64,000 bases of DNA from Areca catechu. Taxonomy: Eukaryota; Streptophyta; Magnoliopsida; Arecales; Arecaceae. Made by a program: the position numbers and the translations under genes. This document shows, piece after piece, positions 1-9,297 of this stretch (position 1 is its first letter; every line of letters begins with the position of its first letter). The notes below the pieces were generated by a model, which had not been told where the DNA came from, did not search any database, and saw only the letters and a program-made list of their open reading frames with translations. The stretch covers positions 107,538,877-107,602,876 of the forward strand of contig CM038049.1 of assembly GCA_021397845.1 (NCBI GenBank), given 5' to 3'.

Positions 1-1220
1 CTTCGAGCTGACATTGGAGCCCTAACTCAATCCATGACTCAATCCAAGGCTCAATTAAGCAACCAGTTGACTAATAGATGTGATCAAATGAGGCCAGACT
101 AGGACCCATAGATGAAGCTGCTAGGCTTTGTGAGCATTTCCAGAGAGCTCCTGCCAATAGAAGACCTGAGCCCTTTAGGAACCAGAGCCATATCCTCTGA
201 TCCACCCAAGGTTATAGCCAGGCTTACCCAAGTCGACCAAGCCTGAACCGATCAGACCCCAGTCGACCAAGCCTAGCCTGACCCAGTCCTAGTCTTCCCA
301 GTCTGAATCGACCCCAATATAGTAGAGAGGACAGGGATAAGGCTATTGAAGTCCAGAGGAGGCCCGATCCCCAAGGTAACTACAATAGGTGTCATAAACC
401 TAGGCATTTTGCTAGTCAGTGCACCGCCCCTGCCCTACTTATAGATGAACTGACTGAAACTGAACCTGAACCCATTGTTGAACCTAAGGAGGAAGTCTAC
501 GATCCTGAAAATCAATTGTTGGAAGAATTTCATGGAAAGATGGATGAATAATCTAAAAATTTGAGTACAAAAACCTTTGAACCCATTGAAGACTTTAAGG
601 TTGAAACCATTGAAAATCTAGGGAAAGAAACTCCTGAGCCCATTAAAGAATTGAAAGAAGACATCTGTGAATCAAGTTTAGTAGAGGAATATGGTGAAGA
701 TGGGCCCCAGGTAGAAATCATCGAGGAACAAAAAGAAAAAGATCCTGAACCCACTAGAGACTGTGAAGGAGTAATTGAGCCAGGATCGAACATTGTAGAA
801 GATGGTGAGGGTTCAAAAGTATTGCCCTTAGAGGAGGTCCAGGAACAAGTCCCTATAGAACCTCCCCAGGAGGTAGACATCAGTTTTGAGGACTTTCTAG
901 ATAACATTTCCAAAGACCTTCCACCATCTAGGAACACCCATCTAGCCTTGGAACTTGCATCTGTAGAACAATGTCCAAATCTTAAGATTATCGTGAATAA
1001 CCAAGGTCTATTTCATGATGCCTAGAGATTATCCCAAGACTCCGACTCCTATTTTCTCCCCTTCCCAGAGCCTTCTCACATTTTTAGAGCCATGGGGTTG
1101 CATTTTGTTGAAATTACTAGGCTACATGACTCCTTAGAACCCATCCCTTTTGACATTTACTTTTGGTACACATTAAGGCATTTGTTAGGGATCCTTGATA
1201 ATTTTTCTTGTACATACTAA
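1..1220 (+). pseudogene. Degraded gag-like ORF with novel module (element E)
   Basis: From about 384 a single frame can be followed to a TAA at 1218-1220. It passes a TAA at 549-551 and a TAG at 1023-1025. It starts with a zinc knuckle whose first cysteine is now tyrosine (YNRCHKPRHFASQC), continues into a Glu/Pro-rich acidic stretch, then a linker (EDFLDNISKDLPPSR) that matches the protease-RT linker of intact chromoviruses (FEDVFPEDLPDHLPP). Instead of RT it then enters a module, NLKIIVNNQGLFHDA followed by DSDSYFLPFPEP (YFLPF codons 1050-1064) and a segment resembling part of the integrase (YFWYTLRHLL). The first 380 bp is less clear, with Pro/Ser-rich repeats in place of the gag capsid. 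No catalytic domain is visible. The module's function is unknown. Confidence 0.65.
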
Positions 1221-1387
1221 ACTAGGGTCAAACCTAGAGAGTTCATAATCTGTTAGGTTTAGGTCCTAGAGCATCCAATAAAATTTTTTTCAGTAGGGAT
1301 GCATAAGTCGAGTCTGCATTTTGCATCATATTAGGATTATGCATTAAATATAATTTTAAAATAATTTGGGCTGATTCCCGAAAGTGA

Positions 1388-1966
1388 GCCAAAGAGTTTG
1401 AAATATGGGATTTTGTAACGATTAGGCTCAGGCCTGAACAGTTTCCACCGGGAACCATTAAGAAGCATCATGCTCATGGGGCTGGTCCCTTTAAAGTGAT
1501 TAGGAGAATGGGTCCTAATGCCTATGTGCTAGAATTACCACTGGATTATGGAATTAGCTCGACATTCAATATCTCTACCTTAGTCGAGTATAGGGAGCCC
1601 GCAAACATACCCAGCGAGCCATTTGGGCCTGACCTCTCTTTTGAGAGTGAACCTGAACCTGAGTGTCCACATCCAAATATACCTGAGCGAGGAGAGCGGA
1701 TCGAGCGTGTGCTGGATGACCAAGCTATCACTACCCGGGGCAAAGGCTATCAATGTTACTTGGTCCGATGGCAAGGCAGACCTGAATTCGATGAATCGTG
1801 GATCACACAGGAGGACTTGCAGCGCATCGACCCCGACATCCTAGAGAGGTACCAAAGCCAGACTAACAATTACTCGACAGGGTCGAGTTCCTCCCACCCC
1901 GGGAGAATTGGTGTGGGCACCAGGATCCGACAGAGGCTCCTCAACCCTCTGTGGATCTCAGATTAG
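1388..1966 (+). pseudogene. Integrase C-terminal domain plus chromodomain, remnant of chromovirus pol (element E)
   Basis: An open frame follows a TGA at 1385-1387. It begins with the integrase C-terminal core (IRLRPEQFPPGTIKK, then GAGPFKVIRRMGPNAYVLEL) and a linker with YREP. It ends with a chromodomain (IERVLDDQAITTRGKG, YLVRWQGRPEFDESWI) closing with ERYQSQ. In this family the chromodomain is thought to bind methylated histone H3 and steer integration to heterochromatin. The frame ends at a TAG inside the 3' LTR, which starts at 1919, so the last 15 residues are LTR-encoded. The catalytic integrase core is missing upstream, and one inframe stop separates this piece from the recognisable KLAD-like upstream residues. 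Confidence 0.85.
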
Positions 1967-3546
1967 GGTTCTACTTCTTTGTGTCTTGTAATAAGACTTC
2001 TAGCCTCAAATTTGTAATTGTCTTTTGCTTTGAATTGAGTTTGTACCTTGACCAATTAGGTCAAATTGAGTCCTATAATAAGTCAAGTCGCAAATCGAGT
2101 CCAGTTTGAGTCTCTTAGAAGTATGGGTCAATTGCAAGAGTGGGTCTTAAAATTTAGTCTCCTTGGAAGCAAGTAAGGAAAGAAGCCAAGTCAACTCAGG
2201 GCCCACTTATGCATCCTACATATGGCGCCATAACATCTCGCCATGTGAGCAGCACACGTGGCATACAAGGATGCCCAATGGGGAGGACCACTTCAATTGG
2301 TTCAAGCCTTTGTCCCTTCCCCACATCAAGCTCAATTCCATGTAAGGATGGTCGGCCAAGGAGGAATTCAATGGAAGATAATGGAGGGAATTCAAATCCC
2401 TTACTTCAAGCTCTCCAATCAAGCCTTCTTCCCAATTTGCTTCAACCTCTTTGGAAGGGAAAGACAAGAGCCTTGGACACCTCCACCTAACACTCCCCTT
2501 GTCAAGTCATGTACCAAAGAAAGAACACCAACAAAGGAAGGAGGAAGAACACATGCCTTGCTCCAAGCCCCTCTTCATGCCTTCTTCCAAAACCAAGAAA
2601 TTTCATACCAAGTTCAAGGGGCCAAGAACCTCACTCCAAGCCATGCATCATGCCATGCCCAATCCAAGTCACCTTTGGTCGGCCAAAGAAAGGAGAAGGC
2701 CAATGTGTTTGGCACCCACCCAAGAAAGTTTGTAATTTTGTTTCATTTGAAATTCAAATGGGCCTTAGGTGCCTATTTAAAGGACCCAATCCCTCCATTG
2801 TAAGGCTATGGAATGATTGAATGAAAAGAGTGTTTGAGTTTGTTTATCCTCCAACCATTGTCTCCTAGACTAGGTTTGAGTGAAGTTGCCTTCATCCCTA
2901 GGGATGTCGAGTGGTGTGAGGCCACCAGTCCGTCGCCCCAGGGCGTCGCGAGTCCTTTATCCTCCTGGACATCGAGTGGTGTGAGGACACAATCCTTCGT
3001 CCTCCGGGACGTCGCGGGGTGCGAGGCCCCAAGTTATCTCCTTCTTTGACTTCGGAATCTAGCCGGACACCGAGCTCGAAGCCCCTTCTCAACCCCATCT
3101 CAGTCCCTTTCAGTACATCTCTTCATTTCAGTAATCCCTATTTTGTTTGCCTACAGGTCCTCCCTGGTATCTTGGGCACCGGAGACAGTCTACTTTGCCA
3201 TCATGACAATCCGACCGAAAGCTAGTGCATTTGCGGGTTCCACTGCTCGGGCATCCAGGCCGCATCCATCGAGTTGAGCGATCTCGGTATCGGGCGCTTC
3301 AGACGTGTGAGGTTTGCTCTCTCTATTTCAAAATAGGTATTGCATCTCGAGCTAGTCCTACCGGGGTTTCTTAATCCCGGGATCCTGTTCTCATTTTTAC
3401 TATTTATGGATTTGAACTGCTAGTGTAAGCTTCTGTTATTCATTTCTTTTATTTCTTATCTTTGATCGTGATCGGGAATCAAAACCCTAAGAAATAGAAA
3501 GAAAACATCTAAAACTCTTCAACTATAAAAAAATTCCTTTGCATCA
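1919..3546 (+). repeat. 3' LTR of element E (1628 bp)
   Basis: The LTR starts TGGTGTGGGCACC immediately after GGGAGAAT, a short purine tract that also lies before the LTRs of B and C, and ends TTTGCATCA. A TATA-like TATTTAAA lies near 2774. Open frames inside it (for example 2258-2803) look fortuitous. The end at 3546 is set by the CATCA terminus shared by every chromovirus LTR here and by the abrupt return to Tat1 coiled-coil coding sequence; the start is set by alignment with the ends of solo LTR J. Confidence 0.75.
2895..3035 (+). repeat. GC-rich 65-bp composite repeat inside LTR E
   Basis: Two copies of a composite unit are visible. Half-units begin GGGATGTCGAG at 2901, GGGCGTCGCG at 2941, GGACATCGAG near 2967 and GGGACGTCGCG at 3006, giving alternating spacings of about 40 and 25 bp. 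The copies share GTGGTGTGAGGcC. The block is much richer in CpG than the AT-rich LTR around it. Confidence 0.6.
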
Positions 3547-3547
3547 T

Positions 3548-4246
3548 AAGCTTCCATACTAGCATCCCTTCCCCTAGCCCTATTCCATACCAGAAGATGT
3601 GATCGACCTGAAGGCTGTGGCGGCTGAGGTGTCCCCCTTGTAGGTCAAACTGGAGGCCCAGAAGAAGAAGGTAGAGGACCTGCTTGCTCAGAAGGCTGAC
3701 CGAGAGGCCAGGCTCAAGGTGAGGAAGAAGAAGCTCAAAGCCCTGGCCCGCTAGCTGAAGGTCGAGGAGGGCCGCTATACTGATCTGGATCTCTGCTCGA
3801 AGGGATATCAGGCATCAGCAGAGAGGTTCAAGGCCCTACTGAAGTCGACCCAGGATCTGTTCAAGACGGCCAGGGAGAAGGCCGTCGCCGATTACAAGGC
3901 CTCCAAGGACTTCGAGGAGGAGATGAACAAAGTCGGGATGGTCGGCTTCGACTACGGGTATGATGAATGCCTGGGAAAGGTTAGTGCTGCCTTCCTGGAG
4001 TTTGACCTCTCTTTCCTCAAGCTGCCAAAGCTGGCGGTGGCAGAAGCTTCGGAGGGAGCTAACCCGACCGCCCAAGCGACCGAAGCCCCGACGGAAATGA
4101 TTGCCGAAGAGGCTGAAGAGGCCAGAGTGGGCACCCTAACTTGTGTTGAGGCGGAGGCAGCCGAGGGGGCCGAAGATGTCAGAGCGGTTGTTATAGCTGA
4201 GGAGGCCAAAGTGGCCATTATAGTACCCCCCGAAGGTCAGACCTAG
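3548..4246 (+). pseudogene. Antisense accessory ORF (coiled-coil protein) of Tat1
   Basis: This frame is opposite in strand to Tat1 pol. It is open from the junction with E to a TAG at 4244-4246, except for TAG codons at 3641-3643 and 3752-3754. The first 110 residues are heptad-rich and charged (KLEAQKKKVEDLLAQKADRE), typical of a coiled coil. A motif with the pattern Y-G-(Y/F)-x5-K-V-x3-F-x2-(F/L)-DLS follows (DYGYDECLGKVSAAFLEFDLS), then a Glu/Ala-rich tail. The same motif occurs in the Tat2 antisense ORFs (41339 and 42862 regions). Comparable antisense ORFs are known in Tat-lineage elements such as maize Grande (gene 23); the function is unknown. The N-terminus was removed by insertion of E. 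Confidence 0.7.
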
Positions 4247-4624
4247 TAGGTTGTAAAGGTCTGACCTTCAGTCTATGTAAAAATCTTTTTGGATCAATAG
4301 AGAAAGCTTTTTGTCATATAGTTGTATCTTCTTTTTGTGCTTTTCACTATGTTGCTCTCTGAAATTTTGCTAAGTATGGGCTAGTCGGCACATTAGGGTG
4401 TGCGGTCGGATCTTCAAGGTGAGTATTGAGCGAAATCTCGGAATGAACTAAATTCTCTTAGGACTTTTACTCCAAGTACTGGCCCATCGACAACTAGCTT
4501 AGGAGATTTATCCTAAGTGTTGGTCCGTCGACTTCCGGATGCTGAAGCAGTTGAGGCGGTGGTCGGATGTCAGCTCAGGCTGGAGTAACTAGCTTAGGAG
4601 ATTTGTCCTAAGTGTTGGTCCGTC
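4247..4624. repeat. Tat1 3' non-coding spacer with a 95-bp direct repeat
   Basis: No coding signal is seen. A unit beginning AACTAGCTTAGGAGATTT occurs at 4492 and again at 4587, followed in both by CCTAAGTGTTGGTCCGTCG. A weaker copy precedes them near 4450 (CTCTTAGGACTTTTACTCC). This is the junction between the antisense ORF and the 46-bp array. Confidence 0.6.
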
Positions 4625-5175
4625 GGCTTTCGGATTGGGCTGCCCTAGAGCCTTTATCGATCGGAGTCGGACTTTCGGGAGTGGGCTGCCGTAAAGCCTT
4701 TGCTGACCGGAGTCGGACTTTCAGTAGTGGGCTGCCCTAGAGCCTTTGTCGACCGGAGTTGGACTCTTAGAAGTGGGCTGCCCCTAGAGCCTTTGCCGAC
4801 CAGAGTCGGACTTTCAGAAGTGGGCTGCCCTAGAGCCTTTGGTGACCGGAGTCGGACTTTCAAAAGTGGGCTACCTTAGATCCTTTGCTGACCGGAGACG
4901 GACTTTCGGAAGTGGGCTGCCCTAGAGCCTTTGGTGACCGGAGTCGGACTTTCAGAAGTGGGCTGCCTTAGATCCTTTGCCGACCAGAGTCGGACTTTCG
5001 GAAGTGGGCTACCCTAGAGCCTTTGCCGACCGGAGTCAGACTTTCAGAAGTGGGCTACCCTAGAGCCTTTGCCGACCGGAGTCGGACTTTCGGAAGTGGG
5101 CTGCCTTAGAGCATTTGCTGATCGGAGTCAGACTTTCGGAAGTGAGCTGCCCTAGAGCCTTTGCTATCCAGAGTT
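4625..5175. repeat. 46-bp minisatellite in Tat1, about 12 copies
   Basis: The unit can be read as GACTTTCxGAAGTGGGCTGC then CCTAGAGCCTTTGCCGACCG then GAGTCG, 46 bp. I count twelve AGAGCCTTT-type cores between 4641 and 5160. Variation is mostly single substitutions, and the inner copies are more uniform than the outer ones. Arrays in this position, directly after the integrase, are an established feature of Tat-lineage elements and can seed satellite DNA. Confidence 0.85.
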
Positions 5176-5205
5176 AGAATTTTGAAAGTGGTTCTTAGAA
5201 GAAAT

Positions 5206-6660
5206 ATGAACTTCATTGGTAATATTTGCGGAGATTTTTTACATTCCATGGACGCGCCAACTGTCGTCCATCCAAAAATTCTAGCCGATAAGTGCCGGCT
5301 CAAACCACTTCGGAGACCTGATATGGTCCTTCCCAATTTGAGGAATGCTTGCCTCACTCTGTCAGCCTTGAAATTTTGGCCCTCTGCAAGACCAGATCGC
5401 CGACTCGAAAAGCTCGCGCCTTGACTCGCAAGTTGTAGTACTTTGCCATCTATTGGCGGCATACTGCCATCTTCAAGCTTGCCCATAGCCTTGTTTCATT
5501 AAGTAAGTCCAGGTCAGCCCTTCGTTGCTCTGAGTTGGCTGGCTCGGCATAGCAATCGATCCGGAGGGACTAGAGAGAAATTTCAATAGGGATGACAGCT
5601 TCACTTTCGTAAATGAGGTTGAACGGAGTTTCTCCGGTGGATGCTCTGCTAGTCGTCTGATATGCCCAAAACACAATGGAGTTCTTCTACCCAAAATCCT
5701 TTCACTTCATTGAGATGGGTCTTCAGCGCATGCAAGATTGTCCTGTTGGTCACTTCGGCCTCACCGTTGCACTGTGGGTGGCCGACTGAGGTAAGTTGTA
5801 AGAGATTTGGTATTGCTGACAGAAGTCTTAGAACTTGGAGTTGTCAAATTGTCTTCCATTGTCAGTGATAATTGTCCGAGGAATACCGAATCAGAAGATG
5901 ATATGTTCCAGACGAAGTTCTCCATCTTAGGCTCCGTTATCTGTGCTAGTGGATCGGCTTCCACCCACTTGGTGAAATAGTCGATAGCCATAAGCAAAAA
6001 TCTTCTTTGTCCGGAGGCCAGGGGAAAGGGTCCCAGAATATCCATTCTCCACTATGCAAATAGCTGTGGGGCGGTGATCGGAGTCAGCTCGCTGGCATGC
6101 CTCCTCTGAATGACGGAGTACCTCTGGCATGCATTGCATCTTTGAACGAAGTCTGATGCATCCTTCTGAATACTGGGCCAGTAACATCCCTGTTGGATGA
6201 TCTTGTAAGCCAGGGATCTTCCTCCGAGGTGGTCACCACAAATACATTTATGGACTTCTCTGAGGGCATAGTCGACGTCAGCCAGCCACAAACACTTCAA
6301 CAGCGGCTGTGAGAATGACCACTTATACAAGGCACCGTCAAGGACGATGTACTTGGAGGCTGTCAGGCATATCTGTTTGGCCTCTGCCGGATCCTCAGGA
6401 AGGGTTTCCTTGGCCAAGAAAGTAAGGATTGGGTCCATCCAAGAGGCTTCATGTTCCACTTGATGGATCTCCGTCGGATCTTCGGCAATGCTAGGATGTC
6501 GTAAATAATCCACAAAGGTTCGGTCGGAAGTCTCGCTGGCGGTCGTAGCCAGTCTTGAGAGAGCATCCGCCCGAGAGTTCTACAGACGAGGTATGTGGAG
6601 AATTTCAAAAAATTTGAAGCGAGAGATGAGGCTTTGTACCTGGTTTAAATACTTTGCCAG
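5206..6660 (-). pseudogene. Tat1 integrase (broken)
   Basis: Reading down the minus strand, the N-terminal zinc-binding part is visible at 6290-6110 (HKCICGDHLGGRSLAYKI and CYWPSIQKDASDFVQRCNAC, an HHCC arrangement). The core follows with MDILGPFPLASGQRRF near 6043, and a C-terminal module with NWEGPYQVSEVV and YRLEFLDGRQLARPWN ends near 5206 (NLRKYYQ). Stops and frameshifts separate every piece, and the second catalytic aspartate region near 5850 is scrambled. Integrase would join the cDNA to the host chromosome. The tandem array begins at once after the C-terminus. Confidence 0.8.
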
Positions 6661-7045
6661 GGTAGGATCCCTGGCCTCAAATTCCCCCATTACATGGTTG
6701 ACCACCAGTTGGGAATCAGAGAAAACTCTGAGTGGCTGATGCCTAGTTCGTGGGCAATCCGCAGCCCCACAATGAGGGCTTCATACTCCGCTTGATTATT
6801 TGATACCTGAAATAAGAAGTGCAAAGCATACTCCAAGTTCCCCCCATCCAGCTCGGCAAAAATCAGTCCAGCACCGCAGCCTGAAAGGTTGGACACTCCG
6901 TCCACATGGAGAGTCCAGGTTGGTTCTGCTTCATAAACTGCATCCACTTCAGGTATTTTGGACATCCGAGGGGGCATCTCCTGCTTCCACGTACACTCTG
7001 CAATGAAGTCAGCAATTACCTGAGCCTTCAAGGAAGATCGTGGCT
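6661..7045 (-). pseudogene. Tat1 second RNase H (archaeal-type) domain
   Basis: The longest open stretch runs 7031-6690. It starts after KAQVIADFIAECT and contains LHVDGVSNLSGCGAGLIF and SNNQAEYEALIVGLRIAHEL, which fit the D...E pattern of RNase HI enzymes of the plant/archaeal type. Tat elements are known to carry this extra domain after their own gypsy RNase H. It would degrade the RNA strand of the RNA-DNA hybrid during reverse transcription. The frame shifts at about 6725, after HELGIS, where the DS motif of Tat2 (LQTFSDSQSMVNQV) is expected. Confidence 0.8.
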
Positions 7046-8390
7046 GGAAGGAGATGTCGAATTCTCCTAATTTAACGACACATTTAGCGAGCCGACCGAA
7101 TGTGTCCGGACTTCAAAGAATCTCCTTGAGAGGTTGGTCGGTCAGCACCACGATCGGATGTGCTTGGAAGTACGGTCGGAGTCGCTTAGCCGATGTGACC
7201 AAGGAGTATATTAATTTTTGCATCTTAAGGTACCTCATTTCGACATCATGGAGGACTTTACTGATGTAATAGATGGGCTTCTGCTGTCCGTCCTCTCCGA
7301 CTCGCATGAGGACGGTACAAACTACTTCGTCCGACATCGAAAGGTAGAGATATAAGGGTTCCCCCTCTATCGGCTTGGCCAGCAGTGGAGGGTTCTTCAA
7401 GTAATCCTTCAATGCCTCGAAAGCCGACCGACATTTGTCTGTCCAAACAAACCCCTTCGACCAGTGCAGGGTCTTGAAGAATGGCAAAGACTTCTTAGCT
7501 GACCGGGAGATAAAATGATTGAGAGAGGCAATCCGGCCGGTGAGCTCTTGGACATACTTTTTGTTGGTCGGGTGCGCCATCTCCGTAACGGCTCTGATCT
7601 TGTCAGGATTCACTTCAATTCCCCTCTATGTAACTAGAAAACCAAGGAATTTACCAGAGGTTACCCCAAAAGTGCATTTAGTGGGGTTCAGCTTCATCCG
7701 ATGGCACCAAAGTGCGTCAAAGGATTCTTGCAGGTCCTTGATGTGGTCAGCCTTACGGAGACTCTTCACTATCATGTCGTCTACGTAAGCCTCCATGTTT
7801 CTCCCCTGTTATCCTTTGAACACCCGGTTGATTAGCCATTGAAAGGTGGCACCGGCATTCTTCAAGCCGAAAGGCATCATCCGATAGCAGTAAAGGCCTT
7901 TGTCAGTGATAATGGCGATCTTCTCCTCATCTTCCGGACCCATCTTTATTTGGTTGTATCTGGAAAAGGCATCCATAAAGTTGAAAAGCTGGTGGCCGAT
8001 CGTGGCATCCACCAGCTGATCAATTTTGGGTATTAGGAAGCTATCCTTCGGACAGGCCTTATTGAGGTCGATGTAGTCCACACAGATCCTCCATTTCCTA
8101 TTGGAGTTCTTCACCATGACCACATTCGCCAGCCATTCAGGGTAATGGACCTCCCTGATGAAGCCGGCATCATGGAGCTTCTTCACTTCCTCATCAATAG
8201 CTTTCTATCTTTCGGTAGCAAAGCTTTTCTTCTTCTGTCGGATAGGTCGGTAGGCTGGATCGACCTTGAGTTGGTGAGTAATAACCTCCGATTGTATCCT
8301 AGGCATGTCCGACGCCGACCAGGCAAAGACGTCGGCGTTTCTCCTTAGGAAGCTGATCAGCTCTATCTTAAGGTCCTCACTGAGAGAGCC
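7046..8390 (-). pseudogene. Tat1 reverse transcriptase and gypsy RNase H
   Basis: The RT is read from about 8390 down: KLHDAGFIREVHYPEWLANV, WRICVDYIDLNKACPKDSF, then MPFGLKNAGATFQWLIN, and the catalytic AYVDDMIVKS (YVDD codons 7776-7787). The connection and RNase H follow (FKTLHWSKGFVWTDKCR, YYISKVLHDVEMRYLKMQ, VVLTDQPLKEIL, ending near 7113). In-frame stops occur after VFKG, after FLVT and after LKEIL, so there is no continuous protein. Its role would be copying the element RNA into DNA. Confidence 0.85.
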
Positions 8391-9100
8391 TCAAATCTGA
8401 AGGACTTTGGTGGGATCATCCTCTCGGAGTGGGACAAACAGAATCTTCTCCCCTGGCTGACCGAGGCCGTCGACTTCAGCCCTTGGGTCATGTTGCTCCA
8501 CTATGGAATGGCCTTCTGACTGTTGATTTAAAATAGTCAAACACTGCCTGGCCATCCGACGGTCTCCCCTCATCACTCCGACCCCATTCCTGGTTAGGAA
8601 CTTGGCCAACATATGGTAAGTAGAAATAATGGCTCTGAATTTGTTGAGGGCCGGTCGGCGTAGAATAGCATTGTAAGGTGAGGTCATCCGCACGACCACA
8701 AAGTTGATGAGAAGGATTTTTTAGAGAGGCTCCATCCCAATCGTCATAGGGAGAACTATTTCACCCTCAACTCTGACTGAGTTTCCCTCGAAGCCTGTCA
8801 GAGACGCGGGGGATTCCAGCAACATGGATCTGGACAAGTCCATTCTCACAAAAGCATCATACAGAAATACCTCTGTCGAGCTTCCATTATCAACAAGTAT
8901 TCTCCTTACATCGTTATTGGCAATGACAGCCGACATGACTACAGGATCATTCTCAAAGACATGACTTTCAAGGAGATCTTCATTAGAAAAGATAATGGCA
9001 TTGGAGCCCTGGGACATCTTGCAGTATCCATCCCGCCTTCCTGGCCTCCCCCGGACCATCGGTGCAGCATGCCGACGTCTCCACCAGTTGGTCATTGATT
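8391..9100 (-). pseudogene. Tat1 protease and protease-RT linker
   Basis: The segment 9095-8721 holds an aspartic-protease core with the active-site motif ILVDNGSSTEVFLYDAF, using DNG rather than DTG, as is usual in this lineage. A second segment 8699-8391 (NAILRRPALNKFRAIISTYH) is the C-terminal half and the acidic linker to RT, ending in REDDPTKVLQI and a stop. One TAA separates the two halves. The enzyme would cut the gag-pol precursor. Confidence 0.75.
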
Positions 9101-9297
9101 GGGGAGCTCCACCTCCTCCAGAGGGTTTCTAGCATTTGATGCTTCTGCCCGGTTCCGATGGGGTCAGACATACTTGCATAGGTACCCCCTCCGGATGAGA
9201 TCTTCGATGGCATCCTTCAGCTGCAGGCACTCCTCGGTACTGTGCCCACGGTCCCTGTGGAAGCAGCAGAACTTGTCCTTGTTCCTTAGGGCAGGAG
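9101..9297 (-). pseudogene. Tat1 gag C-terminal fragment (zinc-finger end), left of insertion A
   Basis: Read on the minus strand from 9297, the sequence gives KDKFCCFHRDRGHSTEECLQ then LKDAIEDLIRRGYLCKYV. This is the CCHC-type nucleocapsid end of Tat gag (C-x2-H-x3-GH-x4-C spacing). It is continuous with the gag segment beginning at 24965, from which it was separated by insertion of element A. The duplicated target AGGAG is at 9293-9297. Confidence 0.75.

Larger units (their letters stand above)
1..3546 (+). mobile_element. Element E: non-autonomous Ty3/gypsy chromovirus derivative, 5' end outside window
   Basis: This is the 3' part of an LTR element inserted into the 3' region of Tat1. It runs from a gag-like segment with a broken zinc knuckle, through an acidic linker and an unrecognised module, to the integrase C-terminus, a chromodomain and a complete 3' LTR (1919-3546). 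Protease, reverse transcriptase, RNase H and the integrase catalytic core are absent; about 350 bp separate the module from the integrase tail where the intact relatives B and C have about 2 kb. The 5' LTR lies left of the window, so the target duplication (expected TAAGC at 3547-3551) cannot be checked. The same architecture recurs in elements A and F. Confidence 0.8.

Noticed and set aside
2258..2803. Open frame of 181 codons in LTR E
   Set aside because: It lies entirely in an LTR, overlaps other frames of similar length and has no homologue in the other LTRs.
4625..5175. 46-bp repeats as a CRISPR array
   Set aside because: The whole unit repeats with no unique spacers, and the context is a plant retrotransposon.
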